From Curtobacterium sp. 'Ferrero' (GTDB lineage: Bacteria > Actinomycetota > Actinomycetes > Actinomycetales > Microbacteriaceae): 64,000 nucleotides of DNA. The stretch is taken from NCBI RefSeq assembly GCF_002412165.1, contig NZ_NXIA01000015.1:28818-92817 (forward strand). The letters run 5' to 3'. Of the stretch, positions 42,984-51,520 are shown piece after piece (position 1 is the first letter of the stretch; each line of letters starts with the position of its first letter). A model generated the notes under the pieces. It did no database searches. It saw only the letters and a program-made list of their open reading frames with translations, and was not told the DNA's origin. A program made the position numbers and the translations under genes.

Positions 42984-44354
42984 ATGAACTTCGAGAAGGC
43001 CCGACGCCTCGTCGCCGACCTGGTCCGCGTGAACGAGCGGTACGCCCGCGACGGCCACTACCGCAACGACGTCCGGGAGCGTCTCGGCCGCACGGTGTCG
43101 CGCGTCGACGTCGGGGTCGCCCGGCGGGAGCGGGACCGGGTGCCGGCGGCAGCGCGTCCGTACGAGGGTCTGACCGAGACGAGCCTGGCGCTGGCCGGCA
43201 TCCGGGTCGACGCGCACCGGGTCGATGCCCACCGCGAGCCCGAGGTGGTCCTCGTGGTCGACGAGCTGCGCGAGGGCGCCGCGTTCGCCGGGGTGCAGAC
43301 GGCCCTGGCGGTGGCGCTGGAGCTCGGGGCGCGGATGCGTCGGCGGGTGCGCGTCGTGATGGTGCGGTGGACGACGCCGGGCAACTCCGCGGCGGCCGCC
43401 GAGCAGCTCGTGGCGGACCGGTTCCCCGAGTCCCGGGTGGACGGCCGTCCGGGCGTGCGGGTGGTGCGGCGCGAGGACGTCCTCGACACCGCGTTCGGTG
43501 CCGACGACGTGTGGATCGCGACGCACTGGAAGACGGCGCACCCGGTGGACGTCGCGGTGACGGCCGGGGTGGTGCCGCGCGACCGGGTGGTGTACCTGGT
43601 GCAGGACTACGAGCCCGGGTTCAGCCCGTGGTCGACGGAGTACGCGGTGGCGGCCTCGACCTACCGCGCCGGCTTCCGGATGCTCGTCAACTCGGAGCCC
43701 CTGCGCCGCTACCTGGCCGAGGTGCAGTCGCTCGACGTCCCCCGGGAGCGGACGTTCGCGCCGCACCTCGACGTGGAGCTGCTCGAACGCGTGGCGGCCG
43801 CACGGCAGCACGAGGACACCGTGCGGGTCCTCTTCTACGGTCGGCCGAGCAAGCACCGCAACCTGTTCCGGCTGGGGGTCGCGGCGCTGCGGGTCGCGGT
43901 GCAGGAGCTCGCCGGCGACGGCCTGCGGGTGGAGTTCCACTCGGCCGGCGAGCAGCACGGTGACGTCGAGCTCGACGGCGGCCGCGGCGACGTGAAGCTC
44001 GTGTCGCACGGCACGATGCCGTGGGACGACTACTTCGCGTTCATCGCCTCGACGAACGTGGTGCTGTCGCTCCAGCACAGCCCGCACCCGAGCCACCCGC
44101 CGTTCGACGGTGCGATCTCGGGGGCTCGGGTCGTGACGAACGAGTTCCGCGACACCCGGGCCGGCCTGCACCCGAACCTGACCGCGGTCGAGGCGGACGC
44201 CCGGTCGCTCGGGCTGGCCGTCGCCGACGCCGTGCGGCGCGCCGCGGCGGAGGGCCCGACGGGCTTCACCCCGCTGGCGGACGGTGCGCTCGGCGGCCCG
44301 CTCGACGCGGCTGTCGACGCACTCACCACCGAGCTCGAGGAGCGCTCCGCATGA
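42984..44354 (+). CDS. WsaF-like glycosyltransferase (GT-B fold, rhamnosyltransferase-like)
   Basis: A 456-residue cytoplasmic glycosyltransferase. After an N-terminal basic helix region (1-80) the first Rossmann half starts VVLVVDELREGAAFAG (near 88). VYLVQDYEPGFSPWSTEYAVA (about 205-225) is the phrase typical of WsaF, the rhamnosyltransferase of the Geobacillus S-layer glycan. The C-terminal half begins VRVLFYGRPSKHRNLFRLG (near 279) and has PHPSHPPFDGAISGARVVTNEF for nucleotide-sugar binding. The ATG start overlaps no gene. It opens a run of three overlapping genes, all likely acting on one glycan. The sugar is inferred only from similarity of motifs. Confidence 0.85.
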   Translation: MNFEKARRLVADLVRVNERYARDGHYRNDVRERLGRTVSRVDVGVARRERDRVPAAARPYEGLTETSLALAGIRVDAHRVDAHREPEVVLVVDELREGAAFAGVQTALAVALELGARMRRRVRVVMVRWTTPGNSAAAAEQLVADRFPESRVDGRPGVRVVRREDVLDTAFGADDVWIATHWKTAHPVDVAVTAGVVPRDRVVYLVQDYEPGFSPWSTEYAVAASTYRAGFRMLVNSEPLRRYLAEVQSLDVPRERTFAPHLDVELLERVAAARQHEDTVRVLFYGRPSKHRNLFRLGVAALRVAVQELAGDGLRVEFHSAGEQHGDVELDGGRGDVKLVSHGTMPWDDYFAFIASTNVVLSLQHSPHPSHPPFDGAISGARVVTNEFRDTRAGLHPNLTAVEADARSLGLAVADAVRRAAAEGPTGFTPLADGALGGPLDAAVDALTTELEERSA

Positions 44355-45799
44355 CCCGCACCACCCTCGTCGTCGTGCCGGTGTACGGCGACCTCGAATC
44401 GCTCCTGCGCTGCGTCGACGGACTGGTGGAGCACCTCGACACCGACCGGCACCGCGTCCTGCTCGTCAACGACTGCGGTCCCGACGCCGACACCATCGAG
44501 CGGGCGCTCCTCGACCGCACCGCCGGCATGCCGGGCTTCCGGTACGAGCGCAACGACCACAACCTCGGGTTCGTCGGCACCTGCAACCGCGCCGTCACCG
44601 AGTTGGACGCCGGCGCCGACGGCGAGGCCGTCCTGCTGCTGAACAGCGACGCCGTGCCGACCGCAGGCTTCCTCGACGCCATGCTCGCGGTGCTCGACGA
44701 GGACCGCACCGGCGTCGTCACCGCCCGCAGCGACAACGCCACGATCGCGAGCATCCCCCACCGCCTGACGAACCGCGGCGCCGCCCGCACCGAGGAACGC
44801 ACTCGCGAGGTCTGGTCCGCGATCGCGCCGCTGCTGCCGGCGTCGCAGGTGCTCCCCGTCGCGATGGGCTTCTGCTTCCTCACGCGCCGCGAGCTCGTCA
44901 CCGAGCACGGCCTGTTCGACGAGGCGTTCGCCCCCGGGTACGGCGAGGAGAACGACTACTGCCTCCGCATCGCCGCGCACGGCTGGCTCGCGAAGATCGC
45001 GAACCGCGCCCTCGTCCTGCACGCCGGCGGCAAGAGCTTCTCCGGCAACCGGAACGCCCTCCGCGCCGCCCACCAGCGGCTGCTCGAGTCGCGGTACCCG
45101 TTCCTGCCCGACGCCGTCGCCGCGTACCAGCGGCACGGCGTGACGGCGACCGAGCGGTTCGCCGACGCCCTCGTCCCGTCCGGCGCGACGCCGCGGTTCG
45201 CGGTGGACCTGCGCCACGTCGACGACGTGGCCGGGTGGGTCGCCGCGGTCGACGCGGCGTTCGGCCCCGGCTTCGCCCTGGAGGCACGGCTCCCGGCCGG
45301 CACGTCGGCCCCCGCCGGGTGGACGGTCACCCCGGACGCCGCGAACCCGGACGACCTCGTCACCGCGGCCCTGCTCGTGGACCCGTCGCCCGCCGAGGTC
45401 GTCGCTGCGGACCGCCGCGCCCTGCACCTCGTCGTCGCCCGCACGGACGCGCCCGCCGCGCCCTGGTCGTCCCGGGTCCACCGGACCGGCGCGGACGCGA
45501 TCGCCGGACTGGTCGACGACGCGGCCGACGTCGTCACCGCCCGCCCGGACCTGACGGACGCCGCCGAACGGCTCCGCCAGCGACTCGCCGCCCCGCTCGC
45601 AGACCGCAGCGCCGCGCTCGAACGCCGACGGGCCGCGCTCCTGCCCCTCGACCTGACGGCGGCCGAGGTCGCCGCGGACAGCGCCGCCGACGAGGTGGTC
45701 CGGCTCCGCCGCGAGCTCGACGACCTGCGCGCGAGCCGCTCGTTCCGCACCGGCCAGGCCATCGCCAAGGTCGCCGCGCGCCTGCCGGGTCGTCGCTGA
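44351..45799 (+). CDS. Glycosyltransferase family 2, with C-terminal coiled coil
   Basis: A 482-residue GT2 enzyme. The GT-A domain (1-260) has VVVPVYGDLESLLRCVDGL, HNLGFVGTCNRAV, LLLNSDAVPTAGF (metal-binding acidic motif) and FAPGYGEENDYCLRIAAHG (catalytic-base ED motif). The C-terminal half is not recognisable until the end, where VVRLRRELDDLRASRSFRTG forms a coiled coil and the SxSFRxG phrase that many actinobacterial surface-polysaccharide transferases share. It is clearly paralogous with the GT2 at 61165 over the N-terminal half. ATG overlaps the preceding stop (ATGA). Confidence 0.9.
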   Translation: MTRTTLVVVPVYGDLESLLRCVDGLVEHLDTDRHRVLLVNDCGPDADTIERALLDRTAGMPGFRYERNDHNLGFVGTCNRAVTELDAGADGEAVLLLNSDAVPTAGFLDAMLAVLDEDRTGVVTARSDNATIASIPHRLTNRGAARTEERTREVWSAIAPLLPASQVLPVAMGFCFLTRRELVTEHGLFDEAFAPGYGEENDYCLRIAAHGWLAKIANRALVLHAGGKSFSGNRNALRAAHQRLLESRYPFLPDAVAAYQRHGVTATERFADALVPSGATPRFAVDLRHVDDVAGWVAAVDAAFGPGFALEARLPAGTSAPAGWTVTPDAANPDDLVTAALLVDPSPAEVVAADRRALHLVVARTDAPAAPWSSRVHRTGADAIAGLVDDAADVVTARPDLTDAAERLRQRLAAPLADRSAALERRRAALLPLDLTAAEVAADSAADEVVRLRRELDDLRASRSFRTGQAIAKVAARLPGRR

Positions 45800-48387
45800 T
45801 GGCCGGGCACTCGAACGGTCCGGACGGCCTCGGCCGGATCGCCCGCGGACTGGCCCGGCGTCTCCGCGGGCCGGAGAAGCCCCTCACCGTCACCGACCGG
45901 CTGGACCGCTGGGCGCGTCGGATCGGCGAGTTCGGCGTCACCGACCGGGCGTACTTCGCGGCGCAGGCGGGGCGCACGTTCGCCACGGATGACGAGGCGA
46001 TCGCGTTCGCCGTCCACAACGCGGGCCAGCGCGGCTTCTCGCTGAGCCCGCTCGTCGAACCGGAGTGGATGCGGGAGCACCAGCCGGACGCGCGGATGTC
46101 CTGGTACGACGCGTTGCACCAGGAGGGTCCGGAGCTCTTCCAGACCGGACCGCTCTTCGACGCCGGGGTGTGGGCCGCCTCGCGGCCCGCCGGGTCCTGC
46201 CCGGCGACCACCCTCGACGCCCTGCGCGACTTCCTGCGGAACGCGACCGACCAGACCCCGCTCCCCGTGCCTCCCGGCCGACGCGGACCCGCACCGACGT
46301 GGGCCGCCGCACGCGACCAGGCCATGTCGGCGGCCCGCGCGTACGCCGCGGCGCAGCACCGCACCCGCCGCCGCTACCGGCGCAGCTGGGACGGGCCCAC
46401 CGTCGACGAGGCGCTCGCCCGGTTCCGCCACGGAGCCGCGCGACGCGACGCGGAGCAGCCGCTCGTGTCCGTGGTGCTGCCGGTGCACCGCCGGCCCGAC
46501 GTCGTCGGTGCCGCGATCGACTCGGTGCGCGCGCAGGACTACCCGCACTGGGAGCTGCTCGTCGTCGACGACGGCTCCGCGGACGGTGACCCCGACGACA
46601 CCACGCTCGCCGTCGTGCGCGCGATCGCCGAGCAGGACCCGCGCATCCGGGTGCTCGAACGCCGCAACGGCGGTGCCGGGGCCGCCCGGAACACCGGGCT
46701 CGCAGCCGCGCGGGGCGAGCACGTCGCGTTCCTCGACGCGGACAACACCTGGCGGCCGGTGCACCTCGCCGCGGCCCTCGCGGCGATCCTCGAGACCGAC
46801 GCCGTCGGCGCGCACACCGGGCTCCGGATGGTCGGCGCGAACAACGACGACGACGCCACCGACCCCGTGGAGACGTTCCGCGGCGAGGACGGCACCCTCG
46901 ACGACCTGCTCGCCGGCAACTTCATCGACCTCAACGCCCTCGTGGTCCGGCGGGACGTCGCCGACACCGCCGGACCGTTCGACGAGACACTGCGGCGCTG
47001 GATCGACTGGGAGTGGCTGCTCCGGATCGGTCGCCGGTCCGGGATGCCCGTGCACGTGCCGGTCATCGGTGTCGACTACGACAACGTCCGCGACGCCCGC
47101 CGCGTGTCGTCGGCGCAGCCCGCGTCGTGGCAGGAGGTCGCCCTCGCACCCCACCGGATCGACTGGGACGAGCTCGCCGCCCGACCGCGCCGCACGGACC
47201 TGGTGTCGGTCGTCGTCCCCACCTTCCGCGACTGGACCATGACCCGCCGCGCCGTCGACGCCGTGCTCGGCGCGGCGGACCACGACGGCGACGACGTCGA
47301 GGTCGTGGTGGTCGACAACGGCTCGCCGCGTCCGGTGTCCGCGATCCTCGAGACGTGGTTCGGCGACGAACCCCGGGTCGTCGTGCAGCGCGAGGACCGC
47401 AACCGGAACTTCGCGCTCGGCAGCGACCTCGGTCTCGCCCGCTCCACCGGCGGCACCGTCGTGATGCTCAACAACGACACCGAGGTCCGGGCGGGATGGC
47501 TCCGCCCCCTCGTCGACGCGCTCGCGGACCCGACCGTCCTCGGTGTGCAGCCGCTGCTGCTCTACCCCGACGGCATCGTGCAGGCCGCCGGCACCGTGTT
47601 CGGCGGCGACAAGGTCCTGCCGTGGCACTTCCTCGGCGAGCACCCCCGGTACGACGCGACGGCTGCCCTGTCCGATCCGGCCTCCCGGCGCTTCTCGGCG
47701 ATCACCGCGGCCGCCGCCGCCTTCCGCGCCGCCGACCTGGTCCGCTGGCACGGCTTCGACCCCGTGTTCGCCAACGGCCTGGAGGACGTCGACCTCTGCC
47801 TCCGCGCGCTCGCCGACTCCCCCGCGGGCGCGGCCTTCCTCGTCGAACCCGCGTCGGTCGTCGTCCACCACGAGAGCCGCACCCCCGGCCGCGACGACGC
47901 CCGCGTCGACAATCGCCGGCTCTTCGACGAGCGCTGGCGGGGTCGGTACCCCGCGGCGGACGCCGCGAGCCGCTACGAGGCGGCCGGGCTGCGGTACGCC
48001 GGGGTCGAGCCGGGCCTCCCGAAGGGCCACGCCGTCATGGTGCGGTCGTCGCGCCCCGTGGTCCTGCGCGCAGCGGGCGCGCGCCCGCTGCGCGTCGCGG
48101 TGAAGCACGACGGGTCGCGTCCGCAGGACGTGGCCGCGTTGGCCGACGGACTGGAGGCCCGTGGGCACCTGGTGCAGGTCGACGTCCCGTCCGCCTGGTA
48201 CCGCGGTTCGAGCGGGCTCGACGACGTCACCGTCCTGGTCGCCGAGGGAGCAACGGCGTGGGTGCCGCAGCCGGGCGCGTGGAACGCCGCCTGGGGTGCC
48301 GTCGGAGCTGAGGATGACTTCGCGGTCGTGGTCGGGGCGGATCGGCCGGCAGCGGCCGTCCTGGACGCGATCACAGGCATCGGCTGA
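45799..48387 (+). CDS. Tandem two-domain GT2 glycosyltransferase
   Basis: An 862-residue protein with four parts. The N-terminal part (about 1-215) is unrecognised, beginning with a helical region and containing GRTFATDDEAIAFAVHNAGQ and WMREHQPD. The first GT2 domain (about 220-440) has VSVVLPVHRRPDVVGAAIDS, LLVVDDGSADGD and HVAFLDADNTWRP. The second GT2 domain (about 470-720) has VSVVVPTFRDW, VVVDNGSPRP, VMLNNDTEVRAGW and NGLEDVDLCLRAL. The C-terminal part (about 745-862) has LRVAVKHDGSRPQDVAALAD, resembling half of a GT-B fold. Two catalytic centres in one chain suggest an enzyme that builds an alternating repeat or adds two sugars. It overlaps the previous gene by one base (TGATG). Confidence 0.88.
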   Translation: MAGHSNGPDGLGRIARGLARRLRGPEKPLTVTDRLDRWARRIGEFGVTDRAYFAAQAGRTFATDDEAIAFAVHNAGQRGFSLSPLVEPEWMREHQPDARMSWYDALHQEGPELFQTGPLFDAGVWAASRPAGSCPATTLDALRDFLRNATDQTPLPVPPGRRGPAPTWAAARDQAMSAARAYAAAQHRTRRRYRRSWDGPTVDEALARFRHGAARRDAEQPLVSVVLPVHRRPDVVGAAIDSVRAQDYPHWELLVVDDGSADGDPDDTTLAVVRAIAEQDPRIRVLERRNGGAGAARNTGLAAARGEHVAFLDADNTWRPVHLAAALAAILETDAVGAHTGLRMVGANNDDDATDPVETFRGEDGTLDDLLAGNFIDLNALVVRRDVADTAGPFDETLRRWIDWEWLLRIGRRSGMPVHVPVIGVDYDNVRDARRVSSAQPASWQEVALAPHRIDWDELAARPRRTDLVSVVVPTFRDWTMTRRAVDAVLGAADHDGDDVEVVVVDNGSPRPVSAILETWFGDEPRVVVQREDRNRNFALGSDLGLARSTGGTVVMLNNDTEVRAGWLRPLVDALADPTVLGVQPLLLYPDGIVQAAGTVFGGDKVLPWHFLGEHPRYDATAALSDPASRRFSAITAAAAAFRAADLVRWHGFDPVFANGLEDVDLCLRALADSPAGAAFLVEPASVVVHHESRTPGRDDARVDNRRLFDERWRGRYPAADAASRYEAAGLRYAGVEPGLPKGHAVMVRSSRPVVLRAAGARPLRVAVKHDGSRPQDVAALADGLEARGHLVQVDVPSAWYRGSSGLDDVTVLVAEGATAWVPQPGAWNAAWGAVGAEDDFAVVVGADRPAAAVLDAITGIG

Positions 48388-48479
48388 CAACCCGACAAGT
48401 GGCTGATCCGGTGGATACGTTCACGGTATTCCGAGCCTGACGAAGCCGGTCGTTCACCTCGGTGGGCCAGCATGCTCGT

Positions 48480-48635
48480 ATGTCACTCCTCTCCGACGCG
48501 ATCCGGTCGACGTTCACCGTGCGGTGCGTCGTCTGCGGCGCCGTCATCAGCAAGCGCGCTGCGCTCGACCACGACGGGCTGGCGTTCTGCTCGGTCCTGC
48601 ACGAGGCCGAGTACATCGTCGCCACGCTCGACTGA
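48480..48635 (+). CDS. 51-residue putative zinc-binding protein
   Basis: A 51-residue frame with Cys16-x2-Cys19 (CVVCG) and, 17 residues later, Cys37-x3-His41 (AFCSVLHEAEY), a compact C-x2-C-x17-C-x3-H pattern like short zinc ribbon or TRASH-type folds. Codon third positions are mostly G or C and the product has no low complexity, both supporting real coding. A GGTGGG lies somewhat far upstream (about 14 bases) of the ATG at 48480. It stands alone between two glycosyltransferase genes and does not resemble an enzyme. I know no name for it. It could be a regulator, a metal-binding chaperone, or a small subunit. Confidence 0.6.
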   Translation: MSLLSDAIRSTFTVRCVVCGAVISKRAALDHDGLAFCSVLHEAEYIVATLD

Positions 48636-48672
48636 GCGCCGCTCCGGCGGTCGGCGCCGTCAGCGCGCCCCG

Positions 48673-48678
48673 TAGGAT
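48673..48678 (+). promoter_or_regulatory. -10 box for the GT4 gene at 48685
   Basis: TAGGAT ends six bases before the GTG start at 48685. That is the spacing of a leaderless promoter. The -35 region is not recognisable. Confidence 0.45.
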
Positions 48679-48684
48679 CGGGCG

Positions 48685-49785
48685 GTGCCCGATCGCTCCC
48701 TCGCCGTGTTCCCGGCCTACCGGGACAACCCCTACCTGAACTTCATGCTCCTCGCGCCCCGGGCACGGGGATGGACCGTCCTCGAGAGCCTCCGGCTGGA
48801 ACAGCTGGAAGGGCACCTCGGACACCTCGGCACCGGTGACGTGTTCCACATGCACTGGACCGCACCGATCGTCCAACGCGCGGACGACGACCACGCCTCG
48901 GCACGAGCACGGCTCGACCGGTTCCGCACCGCCGTCGACGCCGCTCGGTCGCGCGGCGCCCGCCTGGTCTGGACCGTGCACAACGTGCTCCCCCACGACG
49001 CGCGGCACCTCGACCTCGAGCTCGAACTGAACCGGTACCTCGCCGCGACCGCCGACGCCGTGCACGTCATGAACGCCGACACCGTGGCGGCCGTCGCGGA
49101 CCACTACACGCTCGACCCGGCCCGCGTCGTCCGCATCCCCCACCCGAGCTACCAGGGTGTGTACCCGGCATCGGTGTCCCGGGCCGAGGCGCGCGCCGCA
49201 CTCGGGCTCGGTGACTCGGAGCGGGCTGTGCTCGCGTTCGGACAGATGCGCCCGTACAAGGGTCTCGACGTGCTGGTCGACGCCGTCCGTGCCCTCGCCC
49301 CGGGTGAGCGTCCGGTGCTGCTGCTCGCCGGCCGGACCTCCGCCGAGGACCGGGCAACCATCGACGCGCTGCTCGGCGACGATGTCCGTGCCGTCCGCGA
49401 GCACGAGCACGTCGAGGACGCGGACGTGCAGCGGTGGTTCCGTGCGGCCGACGTGGCGGTGTTCCCCTACCGGCGTGTGCTCAACTCCGGGGCGCTGCAC
49501 CTGGCGGCGTCGTTCGGGGTGCCCGCCGTGCTGCCGGACGAGCCGCACCTGCGCGGCGAGTTCGGCGACGAGTCGTGGATCGGGTGGTTCGACCCGGCCG
49601 ACGCGGTGTCGTCGCTGGCGGCGGTGCTGCGCGAGGGGGCGTGGTCGGCGGACGGAGCTGCCGAGTTCAGCCAGCGGCTCGCGCCGTTCGCGGTGTCGCG
49701 GCGGTACGCGGACGTGTTGGAGCGGGCGGCGCTGAGCGGTTCGGACGCCGCCGACAGCGCGGCGGACGGGCTCGCGCTCGCCTGA
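48685..49785 (+). CDS. Glycosyltransferase family 4/GT-B
   Basis: A 366-residue GT-B enzyme. The acceptor half has VFHMHWTAPIV and LVWTVHNVLPHDARH. The donor half begins VLAFGQMRPYKGLDVLVDAV (near 188) with the Arg/Lys typical of GT4, and continues with HEHVEDADVQRWFRAADVAVFPY and SGALHLAASFGVPAVLPDEP in the place of the EX7E region. It resembles mannosyl- or glucosyltransferases of exopolysaccharide synthesis, such as those of the GumK/GumH type, but the donor cannot be told. GTG start just after TAGGAT suggests a leaderless mRNA. The C-terminus is an Ala/Ser-rich tail. It converges on the next GT2 with a 70-bp gap holding a 24-bp imperfect direct repeat. Confidence 0.88.
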   Translation: MPDRSLAVFPAYRDNPYLNFMLLAPRARGWTVLESLRLEQLEGHLGHLGTGDVFHMHWTAPIVQRADDDHASARARLDRFRTAVDAARSRGARLVWTVHNVLPHDARHLDLELELNRYLAATADAVHVMNADTVAAVADHYTLDPARVVRIPHPSYQGVYPASVSRAEARAALGLGDSERAVLAFGQMRPYKGLDVLVDAVRALAPGERPVLLLAGRTSAEDRATIDALLGDDVRAVREHEHVEDADVQRWFRAADVAVFPYRRVLNSGALHLAASFGVPAVLPDEPHLRGEFGDESWIGWFDPADAVSSLAAVLREGAWSADGAAEFSQRLAPFAVSRRYADVLERAALSGSDAADSAADGLALA

Positions 49786-49855
49786 CCGGTTGCCGCTACG
49801 GGAGCGGTCGTCGTCGCCCGCGGTTGGACCGTCACCGGCGCCCGCGGCTGGCGCG

Positions 49856-51520
49856 TCACCGCCGCCGACCGGCGACCTTCCGCAGCAGTCCGCCCAGGCC
49901 GCCGCGAGCCGGTGCCCGGCGGTCCACCAGGAACCGCCAGCCGTCCCTGCGGTCCGCGAGCGGCTGCATCGGGATGCCGTCGCCGACCGGGGGCAGTGGC
50001 ATCCGGGCCGTCACCACGGGGAACCGTCCGGACACGCCGTCGAAGGAGACCGTCACGCCGTGGCGGCCGTGCGGCAGCTGGGCTGCACGCAGCTCCGCGC
50101 GCCAGCGCCCGTCCGCACCGATCGACACCGGGTACTCGGCATCCGCCGCCCCGGCGAGGTGCAGCACCGCGCCTGCTCCCACCGGGCCGAGGTCGGCCGC
50201 GCCGCTCACCGTCAGACCGTGCTCGTCGGAGTCGACACGGTCGACCACGAGCGGGACGACGTGTCGGAGCGACGACACCGTGCGCACCGCCGTCACATCG
50301 CCGGAGCCGATCGCGGCGGCCATCGCGTCGACGAGCGCCGCGCCCGAGTGGGGCAGCTGCAGGCCCTCGATCCCCGCCAGGCACCCTCGGAGCGTGTCGC
50401 CGTCGACCGCGTCCGCTCCGTTCACGAACGCCGGCACGAGCCCCTCGACCGCGAGCCGGCCCGCTCCGACCGCGTCCCGCCGGAGCACGGTCGACACGGC
50501 ACTCGACCACGCTGCGAGCCCGTCGGCCACGTCCGCGCTGGTCGTGCCGACGACGAAGTCCCGCGCCGTCGACCACTCCCCGAGGAGGACCAACGACCAC
50601 AGTGCGCGGCGTGGAGCGGCGACGGCGTCGATGCCGTCGAGCGGGACCGCTGCCAGCAGCCGGTCCGTCGCCGCCGCGACCCGTTGCGCCGCGGCCCCGT
50701 CCGGGCTCGTCGCGAGGAACCGGCGCAGGTGCGCCCATCCGTCCGCGTCCAGCACGATCTCGGCGTGCTGCAGGCGCAGCACGGGGTCGTCGCGCACGAG
50801 TTCGGCGCATGCCAGCTCCTGCTCGAGGTACCGGACCGTGACGTCGGCGTCCGCACGCAGCGAGAGCGACGACGAATCCCCGCGGTCCCGGTACAGGTAG
50901 ACGCACTCCCGGACGACGTCGATCGCCCGCGCTTCGACGAAGGCTCGGGTCATCGGCTCGATGTCCTCGACACTCGCCACCTCCGGGAACCGCAGCCCAA
51001 CGCGGTCCCAGAACGAGCGACGGAACATGCGGTTCCAGCACGGGCGGCCGGACAGCAGCTCGGGTACCTCGTCCGGGGCGACTCCGACGAGCGCCCTGTC
51101 GAAGGGGTACCAGCGCTTCGTCGGGCTCCACGTCTCGGTGGCGGAGAACTTGAGGTGGTCCCCGATGGCCATGTCGGAGCCGCTCGCCTCGAGGGAGTCG
51201 AGCATGGCGCGGTACGCCCCGTCGGGGACCAGGTCGTCGGAGTCGGCGAAGACGAGGTAGCGGCCTGTGGCACGGGCGACACCTTCGTTTCGAGCCTCGG
51301 CGGCGCCCGTCGCGCCGGAGAGGACGTGGCGAACCGAAGCGTGTTGCTCCGCGAAGGCTCGGATGAGCGCGCTCGTCTCGTCCGTCGAGCCGTTGTCGAC
51401 GACGATGACCTCGAGGCCTTCTCCGAGTTGACGGGCCACGCTCGCGATGAGCTCCCCGAACCACGGCGCACTGTTCCGGGCCGCCACGACGACCGAGACG
51501 GCAGGGTGGCTCCCCGTCAT
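49856..51520 (-). CDS. Glycosyltransferase family 2 with unrecognised C-terminal domain
   Basis: A 554-residue protein. The GT-A domain (1-215) has VSVVVAARNSAPWFGELIAS, VIVVDNGSTDET, YLVFADSDDLVPDGAY, CWNRMFRRSFWDR and EDIEPMTRA, the usual nucleotide-sugar and catalytic-base motifs. The remaining 330 residues are of unknown class; helical in the middle (VAAATDRLLAAVPL) and probably beta-rich at the end (LTVSGAADLGPVGAGAVLHL), perhaps a sugar- or polymer-binding domain. Its start overlaps the acyltransferase stop (ATGA), so the pair is coupled. It probably modifies or builds the same glycan. Confidence 0.88.
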   Translation of the reverse strand: MTGSHPAVSVVVAARNSAPWFGELIASVARQLGEGLEVIVVDNGSTDETSALIRAFAEQHASVRHVLSGATGAAEARNEGVARATGRYLVFADSDDLVPDGAYRAMLDSLEASGSDMAIGDHLKFSATETWSPTKRWYPFDRALVGVAPDEVPELLSGRPCWNRMFRRSFWDRVGLRFPEVASVEDIEPMTRAFVEARAIDVVRECVYLYRDRGDSSSLSLRADADVTVRYLEQELACAELVRDDPVLRLQHAEIVLDADGWAHLRRFLATSPDGAAAQRVAAATDRLLAAVPLDGIDAVAAPRRALWSLVLLGEWSTARDFVVGTTSADVADGLAAWSSAVSTVLRRDAVGAGRLAVEGLVPAFVNGADAVDGDTLRGCLAGIEGLQLPHSGAALVDAMAAAIGSGDVTAVRTVSSLRHVVPLVVDRVDSDEHGLTVSGAADLGPVGAGAVLHLAGAADAEYPVSIGADGRWRAELRAAQLPHGRHGVTVSFDGVSGRFPVVTARMPLPPVGDGIPMQPLADRRDGWRFLVDRRAPARGGLGGLLRKVAGRRR

